The position numbers and the translations under genes are program-made. From Aquimarina amphilecti (GTDB lineage: Bacteria > Bacteroidota > Bacteroidia > Flavobacteriales > Flavobacteriaceae), in NCBI RefSeq assembly GCF_900109375.1, contig NZ_FOAB01000007.1:248001-312000 (forward strand): DNA of 64,000 nucleotides. The letters are read 5' to 3'. Under the pieces are notes generated by a model. The model did no database searches, was not told the DNA's origin, and worked only from the letters and a program-made list of their open reading frames with translations. Shown here in pieces: positions 52,770 to 62,160 of the stretch (position 1 is its first letter; each line of letters begins with the position of its first letter).

Positions 52770-53227
52770 CTATAATTCAATTGCACACTTTCATTCACGC
52801 GCCAATTGTAACCGTGTTTGATAACGCTAGAAATATTAATTTACATATGGATTCTGCATACAAAACAAAGGAGATCGCCATTGCAGGGAAAACTTCTGGA
52901 TTGATAGATATATATGAAACTGTTACATGGAGAGGAAAACATTTTGGAATTTATCTAAAACACCAGAGTAAAATAACATCTTTAAGACACCCTACATTCT
53001 TCATTGATGAAATGATAAATGGTCATTTTAAGAGTTTTAAACATCAGCACATTTTTAAAGAGACGTCAAATGGAACAGAAATGATCGATCTTTTATCATA
53101 TGAAACTCCGTATAGCTTATTTGGAAAAATATTTGATCGAATGATTTTAAAAAATCACTTAACCAAATTTCTCTTGACACGAAATAAATTCATAAAAATG
53201 AAAACAGAACAATCCTCGGTAAAATAA
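52766..53227 (+). CDS. SRPBCC family protein
   Basis: A 153-residue START-like (SRPBCC) hydrophobic-ligand fold: LHTFIHAPIVTVFDNARNINLHMDSAY at the start, 'GETVTWRGKHFGIYLKHQSKI'-type strands in the middle, and 'HIFKETSNGTEMIDLLSYETPYSLFGKIFDR' at the end. It is translationally coupled to the epimerase-like gene. It is the last gene of the GbsR operon. Confidence 0.85.
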   Translation: MTIIQLHTFIHAPIVTVFDNARNINLHMDSAYKTKEIAIAGKTSGLIDIYETVTWRGKHFGIYLKHQSKITSLRHPTFFIDEMINGHFKSFKHQHIFKETSNGTEMIDLLSYETPYSLFGKIFDRMILKNHLTKFLLTRNKFIKMKTEQSSVK

Positions 53228-53387
53228 ATAAGAGTTTACCCAAAAAGTAGCACTATAATATACTGAACTCACCATCATGGGCAGTTTTGGTAGAGTCTAA
53301 TTATGAACGTCATTAATCACAAATAGTTTTTACTCATTCAGATATATAGATACTAACTTCTCAGGCAAACAACTCCCAATTCAATTT

Positions 53388-53951
53388 CTATTCATCGATA
53401 CCAAAACAATAAATACGAACTTCACCAGATGTCCCCATAATATTATTAGCTTCAGTACCTTTATATATAGGTTGAAATGCATATTCACCAGGAGCTAATG
53501 ACGGCATCATAACTTCATAAAGATTTTTGTTTATTTTTTTAAGTTCTGGAATAATCAGGTGTTGACTTATATCCTTGCTACCGCCTCCCATAGAATTTCC
53601 TTTCTGTATAAATCTCCTGTACTTTTTTCGTTTCTTCACAACATCTGCCTTAGAGATGATTATGATATCAAATGGATCGATACCTTCGTCTAGAGACATA
53701 ACGAATTTAGGAACTGCATTAGATTGAAATCTAACACTAGAATATTTGCTATTAAAAATAGTTAAGTATTGATTTACGCCTCCATAACCAAAACCTATAG
53801 CTTTAGCCTCAATTTTAGCACCTTTGCGCTCAAATAATGCCACCTCTCCATCTTTCATATAATATGGAACAAAGTTTTTTTCGACGTCTTGTGCTTTTAC
53901 TCCACTTAACAACATAAATTGAATAATTAAAAGAAATGTAATTTTTTTCAT
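53388..53951 (-). CDS. Hypothetical secreted protein
   Basis: The start is set at the ATG at 53951 (MKKITFLLIIQFMLLSGVKAQ), a signal peptide; a further 13 upstream codons are possible but lack a role. The mature ~165 residues hold a beta-rich N-terminal half (VPYYMKDGEVALFERKGAKIEAKAIG) and a C-terminal segment 'MPSLAPGEYAFQPIYKG' typical of small Bacteroidota surface domains. Function unknown. Confidence 0.65.
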   Translation of the reverse strand: MKKITFLLIIQFMLLSGVKAQDVEKNFVPYYMKDGEVALFERKGAKIEAKAIGFGYGGVNQYLTIFNSKYSSVRFQSNAVPKFVMSLDEGIDPFDIIIISKADVVKKRKKYRRFIQKGNSMGGGSKDISQHLIIPELKKINKNLYEVMMPSLAPGEYAFQPIYKGTEANNIMGTSGEVRIYCFGIDE

Positions 53952-54152
53952 CTGTTTTTTGTTTAATTGCACGAAATAATGAACTATCATATCTGATTAT
54001 TTCATGTGATTGTTTTTAAAAAATGATCTAAGCAAACATAGAATCATATTCATATCAAAAAAATACCCAGTTACTGGTATATTGTTAGCTTTCTAAAACA
54101 ACTTTCCGTTAATTCAATGGTTTAAACTTATTTAAGATTCAACTTTTTATCC

Positions 54153-54160
54153 TATTTTTG
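54153..54160 (+). promoter_or_regulatory. -7 box of the ECF sigma factor gene
   Basis: TATTTTTG matches TAnnTTTG, 21 bp before the ATG at 54181. No TTG at the usual spacing. Confidence 0.45.
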
Positions 54161-54180
54161 GAGAAAAGAGCAGATAAACT

Positions 54181-54735
54181 ATGCCTACAAACACGATAGA
54201 CCCTAATACGTGGATTGACAAATACAGTGATTATTTATTTAATTACACCATAGTAAGAGTCGACGACAGAGAAATTGCACAGGATTTGGTGCAAGAGACC
54301 TTTTTTGCAGGTCTTAAATCAATGAAAAATTTTAAAGGAGAGGCTAGTGAACGTACTTGGCTAATTTCGATTTTGAAAAGGAAAATCATTGATCATTACA
54401 GAAAAATAAACAGTAACAAAGGAAAGGCAGAAGTACGCATCAATTATACTAATGATGGTGAAACGGAAGGAGATTGGCTAGAAGAAAGAGTAGCTGACCC
54501 TTTTGACCAGAATGCTGAAGGCAAAATTGAAAATACCGAATTAGGAGTTGCTATACATAATTGCATTGGTAAATTACCTGAAAAACAAGCTCGTATTTTC
54601 TCTATGAAAACGATTCAAGGATTTGATACAGAAGCGATCTGTAATGAATTTGATATTACTGCGTCTAATCTATGGGTTATCATTCATCGCGCTCGTACAG
54701 CGATGGCTGAGTGCCTTGAAAAAAACTGGTTTTAA
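54181..54735 (+). CDS. ECF-type RNA polymerase sigma factor (sigma-70 family)
   Basis: A 184-residue sigma factor. Region 2 is LVQETFFAGLKSMKNFKGEASERTWLISILKRKIIDHYRK, and region 4 is IHNCIGKLPEKQARIFSMKTIQGFDTEAICNEFDITASNLWVIIHRARTAMAECL. It has no N-terminal extension. The following small gene (54741), with a zinc-binding anti-sigma motif, is its likely regulator; the start lies 6 bp after this stop. Confidence 0.92.
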   Translation: MPTNTIDPNTWIDKYSDYLFNYTIVRVDDREIAQDLVQETFFAGLKSMKNFKGEASERTWLISILKRKIIDHYRKINSNKGKAEVRINYTNDGETEGDWLEERVADPFDQNAEGKIENTELGVAIHNCIGKLPEKQARIFSMKTIQGFDTEAICNEFDITASNLWVIIHRARTAMAECLEKNWF

Positions 54736-54740
54736 TACAC

Positions 54741-55001
54741 ATGAGTAAGGAAAACAAAATATTTGTAAGTTGTGAGAATGCAAATCACATTTGCGATAAA
54801 AATCAATATAAAGAAGCCTCTTTTTGGGAAAAAGTAAAATTAAATATTCACTTAATTTATTGTAAGGCTTGTAGAAAATATTCGGCTAAGAATACGAAAC
54901 TAACTAATTTATTTAAAGATCCTAAGGTCATAAGTATCAATCAATCGGCTAAGGATGTAATGAAAGAACAATTAAAGAAAAAAATGTCCGAACAAAAATA
55001 A
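54741..55001 (+). CDS. Small putative anti-sigma factor with zinc (ZAS) motif
   Basis: An 86-residue cytosolic protein. It contains VSCENANHICDKNQYKEASFWEKVKLNIHLIYCKACRKYSAKNTKLTNLF, with HLIYCKAC fitting the ZAS zinc pattern H-x3-C-x2-C of anti-sigma factors. No transmembrane segment is present, so it may sense redox or zinc in the cytoplasm. It begins 6 bp after the sigma factor stop codon. Confidence 0.75.
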   Translation: MSKENKIFVSCENANHICDKNQYKEASFWEKVKLNIHLIYCKACRKYSAKNTKLTNLFKDPKVISINQSAKDVMKEQLKKKMSEQK

Positions 55002-55044
55002 AAAGAGTTAAGTAACCCCCGAATAATAGTATTTTAAAAATGTA

Positions 55045-55299
55045 ATGAAAACAAATAATAGTTTATTAGTATCCTGCGAACAGGCAAAATTTATCTGTGA
55101 TAAAAATCAGTATGGAGAAGCGTCTATACTAGAAATTATCAAATTAAATATTAGATTAATTTATTGTAAAGTAACAAGAGCATATTCTAAAAGGAATACC
55201 AAACTTACGAAGGCAATGAAAAAATCTAATGTACAAATAATGGATTCTTCTATAAAAGAGGAAATGAAGGAACAACTGAGAAAAAAATTAGCCAAATAG
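55045..55299 (+). CDS. Paralogue of the anti-sigma-like protein with lost zinc motif
   Basis: An 84-residue protein aligned with the previous one throughout (VSCEQAKFICDKNQYGEASILEIIKLNIRLIYCKVTRAYSKRNTKLTKAMKK). The zinc motif is altered to RLIYCKVT: the His became Arg and the last Cys became Thr, so zinc binding by this site should be lost. The conserved 'CDKNQY' remains. It follows the first copy by 43 bp and its 3' end overlaps the converging gene by 12 bp. Confidence 0.72.
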   Translation: MKTNNSLLVSCEQAKFICDKNQYGEASILEIIKLNIRLIYCKVTRAYSKRNTKLTKAMKKSNVQIMDSSIKEEMKEQLRKKLAK

Positions 55300-56115
55300 G
55301 CTTTGCATCAGAACCAATATAAACAACCACATAATCGGAATACTTTCAACCCAAAAGGAACAAAAGTATTCCGATTGTTTTTTTTCAGTACCCCATAAAA
55401 ACAATAAACTAATAATTGTAATCAATACGGTAGTTAAAATTTCTGTAAAAGAAAGAGCATCTTTAAATACAGTTAGTGATAAAAAAAAGACTAACAAAAT
55501 ACTACCAAAAACCTTTGTCCTGGTAATTCCAATTTTTTGAGGAATGGTTTCTAATTCTTTATTATCATATTGCAAATCTCTTATCTCAAAAGGTAGCATT
55601 ATAACTACTATAAATAAAAAACGCTGGATGATTTCTATAATCATATCAGAACCCAAATTTCCTTCAGCATAAAGGATCGGTATCAAAACTGTAATTCCAG
55701 TCCAGGTAACTCCAATAATAAAAATCTTTATCCCAGCAACACTTCTTAAATTCTTTTTATTCGGAAAAACTGGAACTGTATACAGAACAGTTAGTGATAT
55801 AAAAGGGATCATATACATTAATGTATCAATAGATACCTGAAACGCAAAATATACAAACACTATAAGACAAGCTCCAGTTAAAATTTTGATTCCTGTCATT
55901 GATTTTGTCAATCGCTTATGGTATAATTTGGAAATAGTAGCATACTTCACAAAATTATATGCTACAATAGCACCAACAAAGCTGAAATAAACATATGTAT
56001 TGTCCTCTAAAATTTCAAACTTCAAAAAGGTGAGTTTTACTAACGCAGCTACAGCTAACGCTACATGAATACTACCGTTTAAATAAAAATTAAATATACT
56101 TTGTATGGTTTTCAC
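55288..56115 (-). CDS. UbiA-superfamily-like membrane protein, first Asp motif degenerate
   Basis: A 275-residue protein with about eight hydrophobic helices. The segment ITVLIPILYAEGN, and then FEIRDLQYDNKELETIPQKIG, resembles the second aspartate-rich motif (DxxxD) of UbiA-type prenyltransferases. Where the first NDxxDxxxD motif is expected (YNFVKYATISKLYHKRLT) the aspartates are missing. The chemistry may therefore differ, or it is not an active prenyltransferase. Single gene on the minus strand, 12-bp tail overlap with the anti-sigma-like paralogue. Confidence 0.68.
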   Translation of the reverse strand: MKTIQSIFNFYLNGSIHVALAVAALVKLTFLKFEILEDNTYVYFSFVGAIVAYNFVKYATISKLYHKRLTKSMTGIKILTGACLIVFVYFAFQVSIDTLMYMIPFISLTVLYTVPVFPNKKNLRSVAGIKIFIIGVTWTGITVLIPILYAEGNLGSDMIIEIIQRFLFIVVIMLPFEIRDLQYDNKELETIPQKIGITRTKVFGSILLVFFLSLTVFKDALSFTEILTTVLITIISLLFLWGTEKKQSEYFCSFWVESIPIMWLFILVLMQSLFG

Positions 56116-56214
56116 GCTGCTAATTTAGGGGAATCTGTTAATAACACTCTAAGTTGGTTAAAAACTTGCTAGTGTTAGGTTAATTTATTGTGAAAATTTT
56201 ATGGATTAAATATG

Positions 56215-56222
56215 TACTTTTG
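56215..56222 (+). promoter_or_regulatory. -7 box of gcvP
   Basis: TACTTTTG matches TAnnTTTG, 29 bp before the ATG at 56251. A TTG lies 24 bp further upstream, slightly beyond the usual spacing. Confidence 0.5.
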
Positions 56223-56250
56223 CGCTTTCAATCTCAACTGTTTTTTCGCT

Positions 56251-59103
56251 ATGAAAACTGACTCATTTAAACTACGTCATATTGGACCTTCAGAAAAAGA
56301 TCTAAATGACATGTTAAGTACCATCAAAGCTGATTCTATAGATCAACTTATCTTCGAAACGGTCCCAGATGACATTTTATTAAAAGCACCATTAAAGCTA
56401 GACAAAGCTATGAGCGAACAGGAATATTCTGCTCATATACAACTGCTAGCTGCTAAAAACAAAGTTTTTAAAACCTATATAGGTTTAGGATATCACGAAG
56501 CAAGTTTACCAGCAGTAATACAACGTAATATTCTGGAAAATCCAGGTTGGTATACTGCTTATACTCCTTATCAAGCAGAAATTGCACAAGGTAGATTAGA
56601 AGCTTTGTTAAATTACCAAACGATGGTTTGTGATCTTACAGGAATGGAACTGGCTAACGCTTCATTGCTTGATGAAAGTACTGCTGCTGCAGAAGCTATG
56701 ACGATGCTATTTGCTGTTAGATCTAGAACACAGAAAAAAGAAAACATTCATAAGTTTTTTGTTTCTGAAGAAATTCTACCACAAACTCTTTCCTTATTAA
56801 AAACAAGGGCGATTCCACTAGGAATAGAATTAGTGATAGGTGATCATACTACATTTGATTTCTCTACGGATTTTTATGGTGCAATTTTACAATACCCAGG
56901 AGTATCTGGTCAAGTATATGACTATGCCTCTTTTGTAGATAAAGCACATCAATCGGAAATTAAAGTAGCCGTAGCTGCAGACATTCTTAGTTTAGTTAGT
57001 CTTAAATCTCCGGGTAGTTTTGATGTAGATGTAGTTGTTGGTACTACGCAAAGATTTGGAATTCCACTAGGATACGGAGGACCTCACGCAGCATATTTCG
57101 CAACTAGAGAAGCCTATAAAAGAAATATTCCCGGAAGGATTATTGGTGTTACTCAAGATACGAACGGAAATAGAGCGTTACGTATGGCGTTACAAACACG
57201 TGAACAACATATTAAACGAGACAAAGCAACCTCTAATATTTGTACTGCACAAGTGCTACTTGCCGTAATGGCTGGGATGTACGCTGTATATCATGGTAAA
57301 GATGGACTGCAGTATATCGCAAATAAAGTAAATAGCTCAACAGATAGTTTAGCAAACACCATAGAGTCACTAGGATACCAACAGCTGAATACTGTATTTT
57401 TTGATACTATAAGAATCAAAGCTGACGCAAACAAGATTAAAGAAATCGCTGAAGCTGCAGAAGTAAACTTCTTTTATCCTGATTCTGAAACAGTATCAAT
57501 CTCTTTAAACGAAGCTACTACAACAGTAGATCTAAATGCTATCATATCTATTTTTGCAAAAGCCGCTGGAAAAGAAAACGCTGAAATTGGTTCAATCAAT
57601 CCTTCTACAAATATTCCTGATAACTTAAGACGAAATACCGAATTCTTAACGAATGAAGTATTTAACACTTATCATTCTGAAACGGAACTGATGCGTTATA
57701 TCAAGAAGTTAGAACGTAAAGATCTTTCTTTAAATCATTCTATGATTCCTTTAGGATCTTGTACAATGAAACTAAATGCAGCTTCAGAAATGCTTCCATT
57801 AAGTAATCCGCAATGGGGGAATATACATCCATTAGTACCTATAACACAAGCTACAGGTTACCAAGAAGTATTAAAAAAACTAGAAGATCAATTAACAGAA
57901 ATTACCGGTTTTGCAGCAACTTCTTTACAACCTAACTCAGGTGCTCAAGGAGAATTTGCTGGATTAATGGTAATACGCGCTTATCACGAATCAAGGAATG
58001 ATCATCACAGAAACATCTGTTTAATCCCTTCCTCTGCTCATGGAACTAATCCTGCATCTGCAGTAATGGCTGGAATGAAAGTAGTAGTAACAAAAGCTAC
58101 AGAAGAAGGAAATATAGACATAGAGGATCTGAGAGAAAAAGCAGAAAAATATAAAGACAATCTTTCCGCATTGATGGTTACCTATCCTTCTACTCATGGG
58201 GTGTATGAATCAGCTATTAAAGAAATTACTCAAATCATCCACGATAATGGTGGACAAGTATATATGGATGGTGCCAATATGAATGCTCAAGTTGGATTAA
58301 CACATCCTGGCGCAATTGGCGCAGATGTATGTCACCTGAATTTACATAAAACATTTGCTATTCCTCACGGTGGTGGTGGACCAGGTGTTGGTCCTATTTG
58401 TGTAGCAAAACAGTTAGTACCATTTTTACCCGGAAATCCTGTAATCACCACAGGAGGAGATCAAGCAATTACTGCTATTTCGGCAGCTCCTTGGGGATCT
58501 GCGTTAGCTTGTTTAATATCCTATGGTTATATAACAATGTTAGGAACAGAAGGTCTTAAAGAATCGACAGAATATGCAATTCTTAATGCTAATTATATCA
58601 AAGAGCGATTAGATGGTCATTATAGTACACTATATTCTGGAGAACGCGGTCGCGCAGCTCATGAAATGATTGTAGATTGTCGTCCTTTTAAAGCACATGG
58701 AATCGAAGTGACTGATATCGCAAAGCGATTAATGGATTACGGATTCCACGCGCCAACAGTTTCTTTTCCTGTTGCAGGAACTATAATGATTGAGCCAACG
58801 GAAAGTGAAAGCAAAGCAGAGTTAGATCGTTTTTGTGATGCAATGATCAGCATACGTCAGGAAATTGCAGAAGCAACTGCTGACAATCCTAACAATGTGA
58901 TGAAAAACGCTCCTCATACAATGGCAATGTTGACAGCAGATACTTGGGATTTCCCTTATACAAGAGAACAAGCAGCTTATCCACTATCATATGTTGCAGA
59001 AAATAAATTCTGGCCAACAGTTAGACGTGTAGATGATGCTTATGGTGATAGAAATCTAATTTGTACTTGTGCTCCTATTGAAGAATATATGGAAGAAGTA
59101 TAA
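56251..59103 (+). CDS. gcvP: Glycine dehydrogenase (decarboxylating), P protein of glycine cleavage
   Basis: A 950-residue single-chain P protein (GcvPA and GcvPB halves fused), which decarboxylates glycine with PLP and passes the methylamine to the H-protein lipoyl arm. The start is ATG 56251 ([18 protein letters not shown]); the upstream ATG 56212 lies at the promoter. PLP lysine is K700 in [21 protein letters not shown]. Family length and '[10 protein letters not shown]', 'HGTNPASA' motifs agree. A terminator follows after 26 bp. Confidence 0.95.
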   Translation: MKTDSFKLRHIGPSEKDLNDMLSTIKADSIDQLIFETVPDDILLKAPLKLDKAMSEQEYSAHIQLLAAKNKVFKTYIGLGYHEASLPAVIQRNILENPGWYTAYTPYQAEIAQGRLEALLNYQTMVCDLTGMELANASLLDESTAAAEAMTMLFAVRSRTQKKENIHKFFVSEEILPQTLSLLKTRAIPLGIELVIGDHTTFDFSTDFYGAILQYPGVSGQVYDYASFVDKAHQSEIKVAVAADILSLVSLKSPGSFDVDVVVGTTQRFGIPLGYGGPHAAYFATREAYKRNIPGRIIGVTQDTNGNRALRMALQTREQHIKRDKATSNICTAQVLLAVMAGMYAVYHGKDGLQYIANKVNSSTDSLANTIESLGYQQLNTVFFDTIRIKADANKIKEIAEAAEVNFFYPDSETVSISLNEATTTVDLNAIISIFAKAAGKENAEIGSINPSTNIPDNLRRNTEFLTNEVFNTYHSETELMRYIKKLERKDLSLNHSMIPLGSCTMKLNAASEMLPLSNPQWGNIHPLVPITQATGYQEVLKKLEDQLTEITGFAATSLQPNSGAQGEFAGLMVIRAYHESRNDHHRNICLIPSSAHGTNPASAVMAGMKVVVTKATEEGNIDIEDLREKAEKYKDNLSALMVTYPSTHGVYESAIKEITQIIHDNGGQVYMDGANMNAQVGLTHPGAIGADVCHLNLHKTFAIPHGGGGPGVGPICVAKQLVPFLPGNPVITTGGDQAITAISAAPWGSALACLISYGYITMLGTEGLKESTEYAILNANYIKERLDGHYSTLYSGERGRAAHEMIVDCRPFKAHGIEVTDIAKRLMDYGFHAPTVSFPVAGTIMIEPTESESKAELDRFCDAMISIRQEIAEATADNPNNVMKNAPHTMAMLTADTWDFPYTREQAAYPLSYVAENKFWPTVRRVDDAYGDRNLICTCAPIEEYMEEV

Positions 59104-59129
59104 ATCATAATATCCTAACCGACAATTAG

Positions 59130-59165
59130 TTGCCTGATACTTAACCGTAGTATCAGGCAATTTTA
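59130..59165. terminator. Rho-independent terminator after gcvP
   Basis: TTGCCTGATAC (59130-59140) / GTATCAGGCAA (59150-59160) followed by TTTTATTTT. Confidence 0.9.
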
Positions 59166-59167
59166 TT

Positions 59168-59890
59168 TTAAATCGTTTTTAAAAAACTTTTTACTGCTTT
59201 CCAATAACTGTCATTATCAGAAAATCTATCCCAAAGCGCTCTAGATCCATGATTACCTTTAGTTTCCGGAAGAAAGAATTGTTTTTTTTCGGTGGTAATA
59301 GCATCATATATTCCTATCCAATTATTTTTCTCCTTTTTAGCAGAAGTAATAAAAACCGGAACCTTTATATTAGCAGCACTAGCAGTAATGAAGTTCTTTT
59401 TACCAAAGTATTCTCCAGGGGAAAAAGATAATACTCCATTCACAGCATCCGTATACTCTCCAGCATATTTTAGCACTAAAGATGAAGAGTAAGAACTCCC
59501 CCAGATTATAATCTTCTCTGGATTATATGTCTTTTTTACATATGCTACAGCTGCTTCTACATCCTGATATGCATCAATAAAATCGGTTTTTTTACCTTTC
59601 TTTTCAGCCTCTCTAGCCGTATTATTAACTCTTTCATTTACTGTTGCACCAGATCGTTGATCAACTGCAAAACAATTATATCCTATTTCATTTAGTTTTG
59701 GAGCTATCTCCATATATTCTCCTCTACTCCATCCAGCCTGATGAAAAAGAATAATAAACTGATTACTTTCTTTAGCTTCATATAAGTCTGCAGTCATCAT
59801 TAATTCATCTTTAGATGGAAAATCAATAGTTTTTTGAGCATATATAGATACTGTTAAAAATACGATTACTGAGGTAAGAATACTTTTCAT
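59168..59890 (-). CDS. Secreted alpha/beta hydrolase (dienelactone-hydrolase-like)
   Basis: A 240-residue protein with a signal peptide (MKSILTSVIVFLTVSIYAQ). The catalytic nucleophile motif is WGSSYSSSL (G-x-S-x-S form), the oxyanion-side segment is ILFHQAGWSRGEY, and the late His is in KGNHGSRALW. Members cleave esters or lactones; substrate unknown. It runs toward the gcvP terminator. Confidence 0.82.
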   Translation of the reverse strand: MKSILTSVIVFLTVSIYAQKTIDFPSKDELMMTADLYEAKESNQFIILFHQAGWSRGEYMEIAPKLNEIGYNCFAVDQRSGATVNERVNNTAREAEKKGKKTDFIDAYQDVEAAVAYVKKTYNPEKIIIWGSSYSSSLVLKYAGEYTDAVNGVLSFSPGEYFGKKNFITASAANIKVPVFITSAKKEKNNWIGIYDAITTEKKQFFLPETKGNHGSRALWDRFSDNDSYWKAVKSFLKTI

Positions 59891-59984
59891 AGAAAACGAA
59901 TAATTAGTTAAAACAATAAGGTCGTTAAAATACTAAATTACTTACTTTATTGATCTTATTGTTTTGTTATAGTTTCTAGTGATA

Positions 59985-61364
59985 TTATATCGGGACAATA
60001 TTTCTATCTCCATTTTTACGGAGATAACTTTTGATTATTTTGGTAGTATGATAAGTATGCTTCTGAAGATTCAAAAAATTATCAAAATCTTCTACAGAAA
60101 CAATTTGTTCATCTTCTTGGATGTACCCAAACCCTTTATACACTCCATCTTGTATCATCACAAAACTTTGCTCACTAAAGGTTCTTCCTTTTTCTTTAAT
60201 AAAATAACTCTTTTGATCTCTTTTCAGAGTAGATAATGCTTTTTGTACTCTCATGTTATACAATGCGACAGACTCATCTCCTATACAAATACCCTTACAA
60301 TTCTTAATTTTATAATGAGAGCAACGCTCTGTAGTACTCTGTAAACTGCAGTATCTAGGACATAATTGAAACATTTCGCAAAGCTGTTCTAATCTCTCTA
60401 TTGCTTCTGGTCTACTATAAAAAATCTCCACGGAGTGATCAAACGTTTGTGATCTATCTATAGCTAATTGAACAACACCTTTTCTATTCGTATAAAACAT
60501 AATACAATATGGAGCTACTGGCTTTTTTTGAGCTCTATTAAACTTTGGATAATGCTTTTGAATTTTTTCAGACTCTAGCAATAAAGCCACTAATTCACTA
60601 CCTGTAACCTCATAATCTATGGTATATGTTTCCTGACCTAAGGCATATTCCTTATTTTTTTTGTCATAAAAATGACTAATTACACGTTGTTTAATATTTT
60701 TAGCTTTACCAGCATATATCACCTTCCCTTTTTGATCCTTAAACAAATAGATACCTGTTTCTTCAGGTAGTACTTCTATGTTTTCTGCTTTTAGATGTGG
60801 AGGCAATGTTGCTTCTTTAGATCGTACATTCAAAAATTTATTAATAATTTTAAATTCCGGATCAAGATTAAGAATTCGCTGAAACAATATAACGGTTGCA
60901 TCAGTATCACCTTCTGCTCTATGTCGACCTTCTAATGGAATATTAAGTGATGAACATAACTTACCTAAACTATAGGAGAACATTCCTGGAATTAACTTTC
61001 TGGATAAACGAACAGTGCACAATTTCTTTCGAACAAAAGAATATCCTAAGTTTTTAAACTCTCCTTTGATAACATTATAATCAAAATTTACATTATGAGC
61101 TACAAAAACAGCACCTGTTGTCATTTCTATAATTCGTTCTGCGATCTGATGAAATCTTGGTGCATTTCTCACCATATCATTATCTATACCTGTTAATCCA
61201 GTTATAAAAGGAGTAATATGACATTCAGGATTCACTAAAGAGGTAAATTTATCTACAATCGTATTACCTTGTAACAATACAATACAGATTTCTGTAATGC
61301 GATTACCATTAATGCCCTTACCTGTGGTTTCGACATCAATAACAGCATATAATTTTTCTGACAT
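59985..61364 (-). CDS. DEDDh exonuclease - GIY-YIG nuclease fusion
   Basis: A 459-residue two-nuclease protein (ATG 61364; a TTG 21 bp upstream is possible but less likely). The N-terminal ~170 residues are a DNA polymerase III epsilon-like DEDDh exonuclease (YAVIDVETTGKG, AHNVNFDYNVIKGEF, HRAEGDTDATVILF). Residues ~205-290 are a GIY-YIG endonuclease of the UvrC type (TGIYLFKDQKGKVIYAGKAKNIKQRV), and the remainder resembles Cho/UvrC-like tails. The combination is known in several bacteria and points to DNA repair or processing. Confidence 0.9.
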   Translation of the reverse strand: MSEKLYAVIDVETTGKGINGNRITEICIVLLQGNTIVDKFTSLVNPECHITPFITGLTGIDNDMVRNAPRFHQIAERIIEMTTGAVFVAHNVNFDYNVIKGEFKNLGYSFVRKKLCTVRLSRKLIPGMFSYSLGKLCSSLNIPLEGRHRAEGDTDATVILFQRILNLDPEFKIINKFLNVRSKEATLPPHLKAENIEVLPEETGIYLFKDQKGKVIYAGKAKNIKQRVISHFYDKKNKEYALGQETYTIDYEVTGSELVALLLESEKIQKHYPKFNRAQKKPVAPYCIMFYTNRKGVVQLAIDRSQTFDHSVEIFYSRPEAIERLEQLCEMFQLCPRYCSLQSTTERCSHYKIKNCKGICIGDESVALYNMRVQKALSTLKRDQKSYFIKEKGRTFSEQSFVMIQDGVYKGFGYIQEDEQIVSVEDFDNFLNLQKHTYHTTKIIKSYLRKNGDRNIVPI

Positions 61365-61489
61365 TACATTTCTTTTGGAATACAAATCTAAAAGAAATAT
61401 TTGATATTTGGAATTTTTCCTGTTAAGATGGAATTTTTCCTAAAACAACCGTAGCTCTAGTTACATCCTTTAATAACAAATAATAATTA

Positions 61490-61900
61490 TTACCTAAGAA
61501 GGTATGCAGCTAGTCGGGTTGCATTTTCTTGATATGCATTATCATAAACAATAGGAAGTTCATTCTTTTTATAATAAGCAGTCAATGTTTGCTTAGAAAC
61601 AAAACTCATTGGAGTCTTAGAGTAACACTGAATCAGTGCTTCTAGTTTAAAAGAAACTGCAGCTGCGGCGAACTTACCTTTAGTTTGTCTAGTAATAATT
61701 GCAATATGATCAGGCTGTATACTATCAAAAAAATCATGAATCTTCTCTGCAAAAACCTGGATATCATGATTATTTTGATCATCCTTAATTTCCACATATT
61801 TGTTGGTACCTGTAAGATTTACATAATTATTCTGTTCATCCTTAGACAATACCATACAGATAGCTCTTTTTTTATCTATTTCGATCCCGATTACTTTCAT
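61490..61900 (-). CDS. DUF3010 family protein
   Basis: A 136-residue cytosolic protein whose start (MKVIGIEIDKKRAICMVLS) and 'RQTKGKFAAAAVSFKLEALIQ' segment fit the DUF3010 family, a RNase H-like fold of unknown role. It runs the same way as the nuclease fusion gene just downstream. Confidence 0.75.
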   Translation of the reverse strand: MKVIGIEIDKKRAICMVLSKDEQNNYVNLTGTNKYVEIKDDQNNHDIQVFAEKIHDFFDSIQPDHIAIITRQTKGKFAAAAVSFKLEALIQCYSKTPMSFVSKQTLTAYYKKNELPIVYDNAYQENATRLAAYLLR

Positions 61901-62032
61901 TTTACCAAAGTTACTGTATAATTTCTAAAAAAAATCAGTTATCGAACTACTAATATTTCCTCAGCTAATTAACAAAATCTATACAACTATACTATTTAAA
62001 ACTATACAAGATTAATATATCAATAAAAAACA

Positions 62033-62054
62033 TTAAATTGGTCAACCAATTTAA
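62033..62054. promoter_or_regulatory. GntR/FadR-type palindromic operator before the PL6 lyase
   Basis: Arms TTAAATTGGT (62033-62042) and ACCAATTTAA (62045-62054) are perfect inverted repeats separated by CA; the core TTGGTCAACCAA is the T-G-G-T/A-C-C-A form of GntR-family sites. It lies about 107 bp before the lyase start. No regulator gene for it is in the window. Confidence 0.6.
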
Positions 62055-62160
62055 TTTAACATTATAAAAACTAATCCTCGCTTTTAAAACCTAAACATAA
62101 GAATCAAACCAGAACGCGAAGACTAGCTCATTTCGAAACTAACTATTTAACACATTTTAT

